DNA of 64,000 nt from the NCBI GenBank assembly GCA_014904845.1, contig MU119229.1:282747-346746 (forward strand), given 5' to 3'. Below the pieces are notes generated by a model. It was not told the origin of the DNA and searched no databases. It saw only the letters and a list, made by a program, of their open reading frames with translations. Source of the DNA: Acephala macrosclerotiorum. Taxonomy: Eukaryota > Ascomycota > Leotiomycetes > Helotiales > Mollisiaceae. The position numbers and the translations under genes are program-made. Below are positions 27,137 through 43,156 of the stretch, piece by piece (position 1 is the stretch's first letter; each line of letters begins with the position of its first letter).

Positions 27137-29537
27137 TTAAAGCGTACTCTCAAGAGCCAGAACAATAGCAGTTCTAGTAGGAATATAAACCTGCGTAAAG
27201 TTCTTCCTCTCATTCCACGCAAACGGCGTAGTAAAGAACCTCGTTCCCGCATCAATCCTCTCAAATCCACCATAAGCCTTATCATCAGAGCTAAGAACAA
27301 CACGATACGTGCCTTCATGCTCGACACCGATGCGGTAGTCCGCATAGCTCTTGGTGGGATGGAAGTTGAAGACCCAAAGAAGACCCCCGCGCTCGAAAAC
27401 AATGACCTTGTCGGATTCGTTCTTCAAGCTGATGTAGGCTTGAGGAGAGTGCAGCCAGCCGTACTTTGCCTCAGTATGTTGCATTTTGGCATCAAATTCG
27501 TTGAGGAATTGGTAGCGGAGTAGGTGGTCATCTGTCAGGTTGAATTGTCGTCGTGCATACCAGAAGCTGTTGTTGTTTCCCGAACGAGGGAAGTCGAGCC
27601 ATTCGGGGTGGCCAAACTCGTTTCCTTCGAAGTTTAGATAGCCTTCGCCTCCGAGGCCGTGGGTGATGAGACGGATCATCTTGTGCAGAGCCATGCCTCG
27701 CTCGATGATAGGTGTGAATTCGGACAAGGTTGACATGTTGGTGTACATTTCGGCATCACAGAGATGCATCATGATGGATTTGTCTCCGACCAATCTAATT
27801 CTCGTCAGCATTATTCTTCTTAAGCTCCAGCTGAGGGACTTACGCTTGATCGTGACTCTCGCAATACGCAATTGTCTTCTCGCCATGTCTTCGGTTCGTC
27901 AATGTGAAGCAGATATTGCTCAGATCCCACTCGTCATCCTTGACCTCCTTCAAAATCTTGATCCACATATCAGGAATCGCCATCGCCAGTCTGTAGTCGA
28001 AGCCGATACCTCCCAGAGATAACGGCAAACACAAAGCTGGCATACCTGAGACATCTTCCGCAATCGTGATCATCTCTGGGTATAAGTCGTGCAACATTTC
28101 GTTCGCAATCATAAGATAGGCAACCGCCTCGTCGTCAACTGCAGGACCAAAATATTCATGATAACCTCCCGAAAATCCCCTGCATATGTCAGCATGTTTC
28201 AAAAATTTCGAGCTGGATCTGCTTACGTTCCAATTCCATGATGGGTATAAAGCATGCTCGTAACGCCGTCAAACCGAAACCCGTCAAAATGATATTCATC
28301 CATCCAAAAGCGTAGATTACTCAGAAGGAATCTGAGGACTTCATGGCTTCCATAATTAAACAGCCTACTGTCCCACAACTCATGCTTGCCTTTTGGACCA
28401 TCATGGAAATAGCAGCTGTCTGTGCCATCAAATTCATTGAGACCATCCAGCACATTCTTGGAAGCGTGGCTGTGGACAACATCCAGCAACACGGTGATAC
28501 CAATTCCGTGTGCAGTATCAATGAGCTCCTTCAGCTCCTCAGGTGAACCATATCGACTGCTTGCAGCAAAGAAGCTGTTGATCTGATAGCCAAAGCTTGC
28601 ATAATACGCATGTTCCATGATTGCCATCAATTGGATGACATTGTAACCCAAATGATGTATTCTCGGCAGCATGTTCTTTGTGAACTCTGCGTATGTAGAC
28701 ACTTTCAATTCTGGAGAGGAGATTCCAACATGCGCTTCGTATACTCGGACGCTCTCTGGCTTCTTCGGTCTCGGGTGCTTGAACTTGTATCGTTGGGACT
28801 CGGGTGGGTTCCAGAATCGGGCATCGTATACGGGAGAGATGTGCAGGTCTTGCGTAACATATGTGATCCATGCTGGTATACGTTCAATTCGTTCACCTGA
28901 AGGTGTGATCATGGAGATCTGCCAAGTTAGTAAGAGCATCTGCAGACTGGGTAGTGAGGCCTACTTTGACCTTGGAGTTGTGTGCAATAGCAAGCTCTCC
29001 ATTTTTTGCAGGAACCGTAACCTCGAAAACGCCATATGGATCCTTCTTCATGGGATATGACTCCCGATTCCAGTCATCTGCCAAGTCAGCTCATGCTACC
29101 AAAGGGAACTCTGCTATAAGGATAGGAGAGAAATACTGAATTCACCGATCAGGAATGCTTGCGTAGCATTAGGCGCCCATTCCCTATAGGTGATATTATT
29201 CTGCTTGTCGATATTGAATCCAAACTTTTCGAATCCCTAGGACCGTCAGTGCTGCTCAAACATCGTATGATATGGACTGACCCTGCTGAACTTCTCCAAC
29301 CCACCTTCGGTCTCGTCAATTTTCTTGATCCAGTCTTGTGCTTTGGCATATCGTTGTTTGAGGGACTCTTTGAAAGGGGCGAGCCATGGGTCGAGTTGCA
29401 CGACGCCTGGAGGTATTAGCTAGCTGTCTGCCATTGAAAGTAGCTTCATAGAGCTCACCTGTGCCATCATTCGGCAGACCATCCGCAGCACCGTTTCCTA
29501 TAACGGAGTTCTCAGATTTCTCGTTTGTATTACCCAT
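27137..29537 (-). CDS. GLC3: 1,4-alpha-glucan (glycogen) branching enzyme
   Basis: Seven exons, 29459-29537, 29282-29406, 29146-29236, 28965-29077, 28227-28918, 27844-28179 and 27137-27794, give 697 residues, the usual size. An N-terminal CBM48-like segment (near residues 60-140, including [14 protein letters not shown] and [16 protein letters not shown]) precedes the GH13 catalytic barrel. Barrel motifs include [20 protein letters not shown] (nucleophile Asp, about 355), [11 protein letters not shown] (acid/base Glu, about 404) and YCESHDQA (third Asp, about 474). A C-terminal beta domain ends at IVLALESTL. The enzyme makes alpha-1,6 branches in cytosolic glycogen. All six introns are 45-68 bases with standard ends. 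It is divergent from the ClpX gene over about 650 bases. Confidence 0.97.
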
Positions 29538-30189
29538 CTTGTCTGGCAGATGTTGTGGTAGCTCGGGAGCTTGATCTTGCTTCTAGGAAGCTGGAGTGGC
29601 TGGGCAAATAGCTCGTGAAGCTTGTGATCGTGAATGTCGTTGATTGCAACACACACTTTCAAGAGGTCTCTCTTATAAGAAGATCAGAATTCGAGTTGTT
29701 TTCGTGATATTCTCGTCTTCAATCTCTGCCTTGAAATCAGCGAGATATTTTGCGGGGACCCTCACTTTCGCCATCTCTGGCTCTCTCCCCTCTCAGCTGT
29801 TGGCTGTGGCTTCCCGCCAAATGACGTCCACCCCGGTCGCTGCAGGAAGTCGCCTCAAGCCAGTCCAAGAACAGCGAGAGCGACTCAACGTTATCAACAT
29901 CCTCCACGTGATTGAAGATTGAAAACTCTGAGTTCGCCTTTAACATTACACGAGTTGTTGAGGTGTATTATCATAAATTGCCACAATTCTTCACCGATAA
30001 TAGCGCATCTCAGGCCTTCGTCTCAAGCCTTCGTCTCAACTTCCCCAGAGTCCCGCCGCCTAGTTTCGCTTAAGCTCGACCTCAACTCTCACCCCGCAAT
30101 ACCTGAGTCATTCACGTGCTTGTATCGAGGGAATACAGTGCTCCTGTGGATCTATGGAGCAGTTATGATCTTGGCCTCTCGTTCGCAAC
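29538..30189. promoter_or_regulatory. Divergent intergenic region between branching enzyme and ClpX genes
   Basis: About 650 bases with start codons facing outward on both sides. A 92-codon frame at 29644-29922 has no coding features. No specific motif is claimed. Confidence 0.45.
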
Positions 30190-32033
30190 ATGCCGGCCAT
30201 GAACCGGGCATTCACTCTGACTACTGTTCCTAAACCCTTGCTCCTCAAGCCGAGTCGCCACCCTCTGTCCACCTCTACTTTCAGAGCTCGAGACTCTCAC
30301 TTTCGCCGTTCAGACATTCAGTCTCAAGGCTACTCTTCGACTTATGAGCCTGGACAACCGACAGTGGGTCCATTGGGTCAAGCCTCTAAGCATGGAGCTC
30401 CGAGACTCACGCCTTCGTTGCTGAAGGAGCACTTGGACAAGTACGTTGTTGGTCAAGACAAGGCGAAGAAGGTCACAGCGGTTGCTATATACAACCACTA
30501 TCAACGAATCCGAGAATTACGGCGTCAGGAAGAGGAAGAGCAGGCAAAGCGAGAGCAACAAGCAAGGTGGGAACTCGGAGAACGTGAGCGCCGCTCTCAC
30601 CCTGTCGAAAGTATAGTTTACACTTATCATCTGACTTTAATCCCTTCTAACACCCCTTAGATGAATACCCCGGGCACGTCGAGACTGTAGACCTCAACGC
30701 TCCTCTCCAACGTACCCCTGAGCCAGAGCCAGAACTCGGCACCCGTCCCCTCCAAGAAGACACCAAAACCCTCATCGAGAAATCAAACATCCTCCTCCTC
30801 GGTCCCTCCGGTGTAGGAAAGACCTACATACTCTCAACCCTCGCCCGAGTCCTCGAAGTTCCCTTCGCAACCGTAGACTGCTCTGCTCTCACCCAAGCCG
30901 GCTACATAGGAACCGACGTCGAATCCTCCATCGAACGTCTCCTCCTTGCATCCAACCATTCCATTACCAAATGTGAAACCGGCATAATCTTCTTCGATGA
31001 AGTAGACAAGCTTGCAAAACCAGCTATCATGACCCACGGCCGCGACGTCTCAGGAGAAGGCGTCCAACAAGGTCTTCTCAAGATGATAGAAGGCACCACC
31101 GTCACCGTAAACGCCAAATCCGATCGTTCATCAAAAACAGAATCCTCTAGCTCACGAGGTTCGGATCGCCTAGATCGTGGTGGCCGCGACGGTGGCATTG
31201 GAGTTCAACCCGGCGGGAAGAGTGAACAATACACGATCGACACCTCAAACATCCTTTTCGTATTCGCCGGCGCATTCGTCGGTCTCGAGAAGATAATCTC
31301 TTCCCGCCTCTCCTCAGGTTCATCTCTTGGATTCGGTGCCCAACTCAAATCTCCCCCTCCTTCAAGCAAAACGAAGAGAAGGAAAGAACCAAATATCCTA
31401 GAGGCAGTCACACCCTCCGACCTCCAATCCTACGGCCTAATTCCCGAACTCCTAGGTCGAATACCCATCACAGTCTCCCTTGCCCCATTATCTCTCCACC
31501 AACTGGTCACCATCCTCACCGAACCCCGCAACAGCCTGACCAAGCAATTTATAGCTCTCTTCCAAACCTATGGCATACAGCTTAAATTCACGACTGGTGC
31601 TCTTCACGCAATCGCTGAACGAGCCCTTCCTCCATCTCCCACCTCATCTTCTACCTCTTCGACTCAAGGAATAGGAGGAGGTGGAATAGGTGCGAGAGGA
31701 TTGAGATCTATTCTCGAATCCGTATTAGCGGAAATCATGTTCTGGGGCCCAGGATCGGCTATACGTTTTTGTCTCGTAGATGAAAAATTTGTCAGGGAAC
31801 AAGCCCAAACTCAGGGGCAAAACCATTCTCATGCAGAAGATGATGGGGAAGATAGAGAGAAAGCCAAGATGCCACGGTGCTGGTCTCGTGGACAGACGAG
31901 GGCTTTTGAAGAAGCTTTCGAAATTGAAGAAGAGAATTGGAAAGCGAAGGATGAGCACAAGGATGGAAGTGGTGGGGATCAGGAAGCAGGTAGTTTTGAG
32001 AAGCTCAGGCAGGTGGGGAGTAGTGGGATGTGA
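30190..32033 (+). CDS. MCX1: Mitochondrial ClpX-type AAA+ unfoldase
   Basis: Exons 30190-30610 and 30661-32033 give 597 residues. The start is an Arg/Ser-rich presequence without acidic residues for over 30 positions, fitting mitochondrial import. The ClpX core begins with [27 protein letters not shown] (quoted here in part: [13 protein letters not shown]) near residue 80. Walker A is [12 protein letters not shown] (about 190), Walker [13 protein letters not shown] (about 250), and [15 protein letters not shown] and [14 protein letters not shown] follow. The sensor-2 text [14 protein letters not shown] is near residue 480. There is no N-terminal Cys4 zinc domain, as in yeast Mcx1. A Ser/Arg/Gly insert near residues 285-320 interrupts the AAA module. 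It acts as a matrix unfoldase. Confidence 0.94.
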
Positions 32034-33160
32034 ACCGAATGGATATAAAAAAAGAGAAAAAGGGAAGGGGAGGGGGTATGAGTAATGTTTCTTCCATGGG
32101 TTGGGGCTTAGGGATATACATACGAAGCATGGACGAAAGGCGTTTTGGATTCGGGACATGGGATGATTAAGCTCGTTGAGAGTTGGAGAGGGGCATGAAA
32201 TTGTAGATATTGATAACCAATGCTCGAGTCGAAGAGTAGGATGAATGCATGGTGAGCAAGCAATAACTCCTAGAATTTCCCTTTCCGCTAACTCGTAAAG
32301 GCACTGTCTCACTTATCTTGACTACTAAAATTAAATGATGAATAGTTTCATGCTGCTGTGCCTTGTACAATTCGTTAACATGTTGGAAAGGACAAAGGGG
32401 TTTTGTTCATCTCTAAGCATTTATTTATCTCTTTATCTTTCCAGCTCGTTTCTTCTCCGCTGATATCCTCTCCGCTATCATCTCCCAACACTACCATCAA
32501 AAACAAAAACGACTGCCAACTTGTTTGTTTGTTTCTTTTTGTTTCTGCAGTGTCGCTTCTGAACTGAGGGTGGTCGTGTGTATGAGAAAGAGTAACTTGC
32601 AACAGAGACAAAGACAACGATGAGAAACACAAAGATAGCCGTGCAAAACGGAAGAGACAAGGGTTCCGGTTCCTCTTCTTCTGCTTAGTATAGACCGCTC
32701 GATTTGTGGCGTTGAGAGTTGGTGAATTTGGGGAAGGGTGCTTTATAGGATATTAAAGAGGAGGTGTCAGGTTTGCTTAGAGATCCTATAGAACACCCTT
32801 CTCCCATCCGTCGATTCTATGGAGTTCTGTAATGACTCATGAGCTTTTCTACTCGAAACGCTCCGAGGGACCACCGAATATAAATATCTCTCTCCATGTA
32901 TCATGATATCATGATATGAGGGAGAAGTAGGCAGACGCTTAAGACAGTTTTCGGAAACTCCATTCTCTAACGCAACAGCAGTAAAAGTATCTTTGTACAA
33001 GTATCGTCCCCTTAACTCATCTTCCCACCCTCCCGAACTTTTCTGCTTGCTTGGATCAGAACTTTATGCACACCCCTCCATTCATTTCCCTCAACATCCA
33101 ACCACCATCTACTGTATGACAAAGGAAAGTTGTGGTATTGGTCGAGTAAGAGAGAATGGC
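32034..33160. other. Convergent intergenic region
   Basis: About 1.1 kb between the 3' ends of the ClpX and COX5 genes. A minus-strand frame at 32478-32660 encodes a hydrophobic stretch but starts without ATG; a very small spliced gene is possible but I cannot build one. Nothing else is seen. Confidence 0.35.
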
Positions 33161-34038
33161 TTAGTTCTTCTTTGGTGCGGACTGAACCATGCCGGGACCT
33201 TTGTAGCCTTCGGATGAGATACCGGAGATGGGTTCTGAGTTTTGAGCCTGTGATTGTAATAATTAGCATATGCTCCGATTTCCCTGTCTTTTCAAGGTGT
33301 CTGGAGAAGCTCCGCGGTTTTTCATAATATGCTACCCAGAACCCTAGCCCCAAAACAAAGCATCTAGGAAAGGGGTAAATACCTTCAAGTACTCATTAGT
33401 AGCCTCCTGGTACTCCTTATTCATCGTACTTGGGCTTCCCTTCGCGAATTGTCTGATCACCGCGAAGAGAGCGAGAGAAACACCAACACCCAAGGCCGTG
33501 TATCCAGCTACCTTCCAGCCCTCTCCTGGTGGGGGAGCGGCGCGGGGTCCGTGGGCACCGAAGGCGATGTAGTATGCTGTTTGCAGAGGAGAGATTAGCC
33601 GAATATTCTTTACTGGTTCGTGTTGTGCTGTGAATTGAGGTTGTGCTTGGTAAAAGCAAATCCCGAGCGCTCCCGAATCCCACAGCTGAAGGAGCGTATG
33701 AGGCTCAATTGACTCCAGAACCACGTTGCAGATACACCAAAGCTCCCAGCAGTCGATACCCAGGGTTGCCCAGTGTGTGTAGAGGCCCATTAAGCTTGTA
33801 TGAAAGCAAACGTACCAGCCTTCTTCTCCTGCAACGTCAACTCAGCCCAATTAACCTTCATCCGATCCCTCAACGCCATCCAGAGATCCGCCTGCTCCTG
33901 CGGTGGCATCCCCTCCCATCTCTTCTCAATATTCGCCAATGTTGGGTTCGAGATCGCGTGTGCTTGTCTTCGTCCTCCTACTGCCAGAGCTTGAGATCGT
34001 ACGACCTTTCCGGCTGGCCTAATTGCCTGTCGCAACAT
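33161..34038 (-). CDS. COX5: Cytochrome c oxidase subunit 5 (COX4-like), mitochondrial
   Basis: Exons 33816-34038, 33383-33576 and 33161-33247 join in frame to 167 residues. The presequence MLRQAIRPAGKVVRSQ is Arg-rich. The mature part has SNPTLANIEKRWEGMPPQEQ, WMALRDRMKVNWAELTLQEK and AAYYIAFGAHGPR, then one transmembrane helix (AGYTALGVGVSLALFAVIRQF, quoted in part: LGVGVSLALFAVIR) near residues 105-125. This is the fungal counterpart of mammalian COX4, a nuclear-coded subunit of complex IV in the inner membrane. The C-terminal exon adds a short soluble tail ending in APKKN. The last intron of about 135 bases (33248-33382) is the longest of those outside the 5' end. Confidence 0.95.
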
Positions 34039-37450
<3,412 letters not shown>

Positions 37451-39070
37451 GAGACCAATCATTCTGAGTAACTAAGCAATGACGGTTTCTGATTACTGTT
37501 TTCTTTGGCAGAGAAGTGCTGAGAGGCAGACTTTGATGATGGGAAATTGGGGTCAGAGAACGGAAAAAGGTGTCAATGAATGATTAGGACTTTTCAATGC
37601 TCTCCTTTTGATAGCCAGCCATGAATAGATGTCCCTGCAAGCATTTCTATCTCGTCTTGTGATGTGATATGCCATTTCTTCCCTCTAAATAGTGACTGTT
37701 TCCAAAAGTGACAGGACGAGAAACAGAAATTTGTACCATCTGAAAGAAGCTGTGTCTCTAGCAATAATAACATCTCATCGTATCCGAGGTGACCTCGTTA
37801 TCGCTAGCACTTGCTTCACTGGTTGATGAACATCAAAATGATTTCAGGCTATAACAGTATCAAATTCAACAAGGAAACACTACCTCATTAGATACTTTTC
37901 ATTGTCAAACAATAAGAATATTAAAATAGAAATCTTTAAACACAGCATTCCATCTCATCTCGCCCCCAGCCATCGTGGCGGCCTCGTCGTCGCCTCAGGC
38001 GACTAGAATTCGGCTAATCCTCACGAATCGATCGTCGAGGTCAGTCTCCCTTCTTCTCTCCTACATACCAAATCCCCGCCCACGACCTAGCCTCATTTCT
38101 TTCATTTGCGCAAAGGGTGTATGATATGTGTTTCTGATTTTGTTGCTTGGAGATAGCTGGAAGCTTGAAGACGACTTAGGGAACGGGGGGAAATTTGAGT
38201 GCAGTGCACCTTGGGTTTTGGTAAGTCAACAAACTTCCTTGTTCATGCATCGCGCCTTTCTTGCTTGAGCTGCGTACAACGAACTTGTTTTGCGCTGTTT
38301 TTGATGGTTGGGGAATTGAAATGATGGTGAAGGTGAGAGGCAGTGTCTTTAGTGAGCTGTGCCCATGTATAAGGCTGGGAAAAGAAAGAGTTGGGATCGT
38401 CATGTGATGCTGCACCCAGTCTATCATGCGTGTTCAACACTTGTTGCTGCTTATTTGTGCTTTTAATAATGATTTCCGCCTGGGAAAGGCCACTCGGCTG
38501 TGTTTTGAGGTTCAGGAGATCGTGCGTTGACAGCCTGGGTTGGGTGTTGATGCACTGAGACCAAGACATTAAGCATCCCCAACGGGGGCGACAAGAAGAC
38601 CTTGTCTTCTTGTCTGCATGTAAGGAGAATCTCCTCCCGGTCTTTTATTCTGTCGGATTTCTATACGCTAGGGAAATTGGGAATGATGTCGTCGCCGGCC
38701 TGATCTGGCAACTAGCGCTCGAGGCCGTAAGGCCGCGATATGCCCACCACAAGATCCGGAAACCCAGTTGCAAAAAAATACTTTCCTCAAGCTCGCAACT
38801 CATTTACACTTTACCTTCACAACCTACAAAGATCATCAATCTCTTTCTACATGTGGTTTGTAATCAAAACTCGCCACTGAACCATGAGCGATCCCACTCT
38901 AGTTTTTATTGTGTTGTGCCTTGGTGCATTTTTCTTGTTCTGGCTTTCTGGCAGCAGAGCTTACAAGTATTTATTGGCTATCTGCAGTATTTACATCCAA
39001 GAATCTAACTGACGGTTTGACAGTGACTACATGCCTCTGCGCTGGGAGCTTTAGGCCTACGACATTCATC
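37451..39070. other. Intergenic region between GAPDH and HDA1
   Basis: About 1.6 kb. The frame of the HDA1 gene stays open upstream to about 38909 but without an ATG, so it is likely 5' untranslated sequence. A 108-codon minus-strand ATG frame (38243-38569) has no family resemblance. No gene is called. Confidence 0.4.
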
Positions 39071-41687
39071 ATGGATACGGCGGGCTCAACGACTGTCCTC
39101 CAGGACATGGACACAGTCATGCAGAGCAACGAAGTCCCCATTAGCAACGGTCACTCTACAAACGGCTTCCTTGATCCTCGAGTTCTACACAAAATGGACG
39201 ACCTCGATCTACCCGATTCCGAAGAAGGTGTCTCACGAGAAGAATCGATCGAATCATCCTCCAATCTCGACGTCGCACAACCAAGAAAAGCCTACCTTCC
39301 TACCGGTTGCTGCTATGATGTACGCATGAAATTGCACGCCAATGCAGATTTTTCTGCTTCCCCTCACCACCCCGAAGACCCTCGACGAATAGAGTCGATT
39401 ATGAAAGAATTCAGAGACGCAGGCTTGATATACAATGGTACCAATCTTGATCTCCTCGAAATTCTCAAAACCTCACCACAACAATCCATGTATCGCATTG
39501 ATGCACGAAAAGCTACCGAGTCTGAGATCTGTACCGTCCACACAGCAAAGCATTTCGATTGGGTGCATTCCCTCAGCCAAATGTCGTCAGCTGAACTTCG
39601 CGATCTTACGAGCGAATTCGACATGGGTCGGAAGTCTCTCTACGTAGGAAACCTCACATATGAAGCGGCGTTAATATCAGCTGGCGGCGCTATCGAGACT
39701 TGCAAAGCAGTCGTCACAGGAACTGTCAAGAATGCAGTCGCGGTCATTCGTCCTCCAGGTCATCACGCTGAACACGACGAATCTCTGGGGTTCTGCATAT
39801 TCAATAATGTTCCTATAGCAGCAACGGTCTGCATGACAGAATTCCCAGAAGTTTGCCGCAAGATCTTGATCCTTGATTGGGATGTCCACCATGGAAACGG
39901 TATCCAAAATATGTTCTATGAGAACCCAAATGTGTTGTATATCTCACTTCACGTCTATCAAAATGGGATCTTTTACCCCGGTCAGCCAGAAAACGAAAAC
40001 TTTGATGATGGCGGGCTTGATAAATGCGGGAGAGGAAAAGGAATGGGGAGAAACGTCAATATCGGTTGGGCAGATCAAGGTGTTGGCGATGGTGAATACA
40101 TGGCTGCTTTCCAACGGATAGTTATGCCTATCGCACAGGAGTTCGACCCGGATCTGGTTATAATCTCAGCTGGGTTCGACGCTGCTGCAGGTGATGATCT
40201 AGGAGGTTGCTTCGTGTCCCCCGCTTGCTATTCTCACATGACGCATATGCTCATGTCTTTGGCGAATGGCAAAGTGGCCGTTTGTCTCGAGGGTGGATAT
40301 AATCTGAGAGCCATCTCGAGGTCTGCTCTTGCAGTCGCAAAGACATTGATGGGAGAGCCGCCTGAGAGGATTCAACTTCCACCGCTGAACAAGACTTCGA
40401 ACGATACACTCAACCAGGTCAAGAGGATACAAGCCCGCTACTGGGAATGTATGCGACCAGGTGTCATCCCACAAGCAGACATCTCAGCCAAAGGAACCGA
40501 AAGAATGAGCGACGTTATTCGACGAGCACAAAAGAGTGTCCTTGCCGAAAAATACAACATGAGACCTCTCAAGATCATGCGAACAGGCATCAGCGAAATG
40601 TTCGAGAACCAAGTCCTCGCCACACCAGAACTAGGCAAGGCAAAGAAAGTAATCATGTTCATTCACGACCCGTAAGTCTCCTTCACCCTTCCCCTCACAA
40701 CCTTCAGCTAACGCCTCGCCAGACCTGACGTCCTCGCCCAACCCGACCTCCACGACAACACCATCTATCCTCACAACGCTTACGTAACCGACGACCTAAG
40801 ATCCTACATCTCCTGGGCCATCTCCAACAACTTCGGCGTTATCGACATCAACTTCCCGCAACAAGCTACCGAACCCCAAACCAACAATGGTCTGGATTCA
40901 TACCTTCCAAAAGCGAGTGAGAATGTGTTGGCGAATCAGACAAAGGAGCTGTTGTGTTATGTTTGGGATAATTGGTTGGAGACTATTGCTGGTGCGAGTG
41001 TGACGCTTGTTGGTGTGGGTGATTCTTATATGGGGATTAAGCAGTTGCTTATGGCGAGAGGTAAGACCTTTTTCATATGCCTTCCTTCCCTTCCTTAATG
41101 TTCCTCACTCCCCCTCCACCTCCTCTTTCAACTAGTCTTGATCGACGCTGACGAATCAAACAGACACAGCGCGCACCAAAATTCCTTCCATCCTCTCCTT
41201 CGTAAACGGCTCCCTCCGCACTGTAAAATCAGACTCCGACCCCCATCTCTCAGCCTGGTACCGCACCAACTCCCTAATCTACGTCTCCCCGGATCACCTC
41301 TGCTTCACTGACCCCGACCAAGCCCGCAAGGTCTCCAAAAATCGCTTTGGCCACGTCGAGAAAGCCGACATCGCTGTCGCCCACCCCTCCAATAACGACC
41401 ATAACGGGAGTTTTGACAGCGGGAGTGGAAGTGCGATTGGAGGTTCGAACGGGGGAGGAGCAGCGAATGGTGGTGTAGTAGGTAGAATGTTAAGGAGACA
41501 TGAAGAGGATGGACAGGAGTGGATTTTGAGGAAGGTTAGGGAGTGGGAGGAGGTTAATTTGGATCCTGATGAGACTGAAGACGAAGACGAGAAAGTCGGT
41601 CGGCTCGAGGATGCAGATACGGAGATGGGGATGAGGGGGGTTATCATGGGGGAGGTTAGTTCGAGGATGCCGATTAGTGCTAGTTGA
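39071..41687 (+). CDS. HDA1: Class II histone deacetylase with Arb2 domain
   Basis: Exons 39071-40671, 40723-41060 and 41164-41687 give 820 residues. The deacetylase domain (about residues 80-430) shows RPPGHHAEHDESLGFCIFNN, LILDWDVHHGNG and VIISAGFDAAAGDDLGG, holding the His pair and the zinc-binding Asp and His residues. The C-terminal half is an Arb2-like domain with KKVIMFIHDPP, SYISWAISNNFGVIDINFPQ and VGVGDSYMGIKQLL, as in yeast Hda1. A Gly/Asn/Ser-rich segment and an acidic stretch (DPDETEDEDEK) close the protein. It deacetylates histone H3 and H2B tails in the nucleus and supports gene repression. The ATG at 39071 is the first in the open frame that is followed by conserved text. Confidence 0.96.
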
Positions 41688-41786
41688 TCGGACAATGCCT
41701 GGTCATAGATGGGTGGAGTTGCAGAGGGTGAAAATGTTGGGTGATAGATGGGTGAAGGAAGTTGTATATTGTAAGATCTTACGAAG

Positions 41787-41950
41787 CATAGCTCAGCGGG
41801 GCCTGCTGGTACGCCTTGGGTGGCAAACCTGCTTTTAGTTCTTTGCAAATTGAGTTCCTTGCCTAAAGCCCAGTGGGTGCCTGATTTTCCGTTATGAGAT
41901 TTGCATGGAGTTTTCGTTTTTGAGATTTTGAATGTCTAAAATTGAATCTC
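41787..41950 (+). repeat. Short dispersed repeat, copy 1 (SINE-like candidate)
   Basis: About 160 bases just past the HDA1 stop match a second stretch at 48524-48690 in the same orientation. Shared blocks include catagctcagcgggg, ccttgggtggcaa, cctgcttttagttc and aaattgagttc. The 5' block holds TAGCTCAGCGGG (41789-41800), a full match to the tRNA box A (TRGCNNAGYNGG). A box B is only weakly present (agttctttg). A tRNA-derived SINE is a hypothesis; a protein-coding transposon fragment is the main alternative. Confidence 0.6.
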
Positions 41951-42559
41951 GGACTTTTTGGGAGTGAGAATGTCATGTGTGCTTCTGATTTTTTGCACCG
42001 GGCAAATCATAAGGCATAGATGGGAATGGTATTTTGGCACTGCATTTAGCATTCAACTTCCCAAATACAATCCTGAGTCACCATTCTTCGTCTATTCCAT
42101 ATTTCCGATCTGCAGTCAGTCCCTATAAACATCTCCCCCTCTCTCCTTTATCCGCAATCAGCACCCAATCCAAAGGATGGAAATGGTGGCGACAACGAGT
42201 TGCTTCTGGCGTGGTGGGATACACAGGCAAGTAGCCCAACCTCTAACTCGCGCCTGAGCAATACTGCTATTTGTTGAAAGGCTCTCATTTACGCGTATCT
42301 GGCTCTTCCGGGTTGAATAAAGAGGGTGGGATTTTCACTGTCAAGCTATTTCTTGCCATCAAGTTCTTCCTTGCTGTCAATTTTTTTCCTTGCTTCTAAT
42401 TTCTGAGATGATTCTGTTTCTGTCTCATGCTCTCGTCTGATCTCCGCTCATCTGCACAGCTCATTCATATCGTTCCTAAACCTCGCATTTTCGCTGTCAA
42501 CTTTCTACCACTCTCGCCCTCGCTCGAATGAGGTGGCAGCAACAATCCATCACCTGGAT

Positions 42560-43156
42560 CTAAACAGCTTGTCTGACCTGGTAAATTGATAGGCCCAGCA
42601 CAAAAACGCCAGCAAGGGACGTACAGCCCACAGCGATCCAGCCTACGGCACCAGCATACGAGACCAAAGCGACGGACATACACATGAATGCTGCGATCAT
42701 GAGGAAATGCAGGGCGATCGAACAAGCGATACCGACACGCTCCCACCTCCTCCTCCATACCTCGTCGTAATTCCCTTTGGCACTCTGGCGATGAATGGTC
42801 AAATAGCTGGAGGAATACCCTGCGACCGCAATGGCGAGGATGAAGCAGAGCCATGACACTGCAAGCAAGTTCCGGACTGTTTGCAGAGTGAAGGGCGGCG
42901 GGCGCGGCTTCCATATATCGGCAGGATCCGCCATCTGGCTTACAATGATGGCGAAGACAGAGGCTCCGAATATTGAAATGCTGAAGATGAACGATATGAA
43001 CAGTTGGAACTCCTTAATGGAGTCCTCGACTTGGTGTTTTGAGATGGGTGCGAATTGGGCTGTAACCGCAGGTTGTGTGCCGTGTGTCGTGCTATTGCCA
43101 GCCTGGTGCTGCAAGACTGGCTGTGTCACATGGGTGTGCTGCATTGTAGTTGACAT
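42560..43156 (-). CDS. Four-pass membrane protein of unknown function
   Basis: A single exon of 198 residues from an ATG at 43156. After a polar, His/Gln/Thr-rich leader of about 45 residues come four hydrophobic segments: near residues 50-72 (LFISFIFSISIFGASVFAII), 94-114 (LLAVSWLCFILAIAVAGYSS), 142-163 (ACSIALHFLMIAAFMCMSVAL) and 165-190 (described as AVGWIAVGCTSLAGVFVLGL). The loop between helices 2 and 3 is basic (RRRWER). Similar fungal membrane proteins are familiar, but none has a known role. It is head-to-head with the NLR gene over about 670 bases, so a shared promoter is possible. The second segment quoted is 20 residues at most; boundaries are approximate. Confidence 0.8.
   Translation of the reverse strand: MSTTMQHTHVTQPVLQHQAGNSTTHGTQPAVTAQFAPISKHQVEDSIKEFQLFISFIFSISIFGASVFAIIVSQMADPADIWKPRPPPFTLQTVRNLLAVSWLCFILAIAVAGYSSSYLTIHRQSAKGNYDEVWRRRWERVGIACSIALHFLMIAAFMCMSVALVSYAGAVGWIAVGCTSLAGVFVLGLSIYQVRQAV

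Noticed and set aside
41789..41800. A tRNA gene, because of the exact box A.
   Set aside because: No cloverleaf can be drawn: there is no paired acceptor stem and no clear T-arm GTTCRA box at the right distance.
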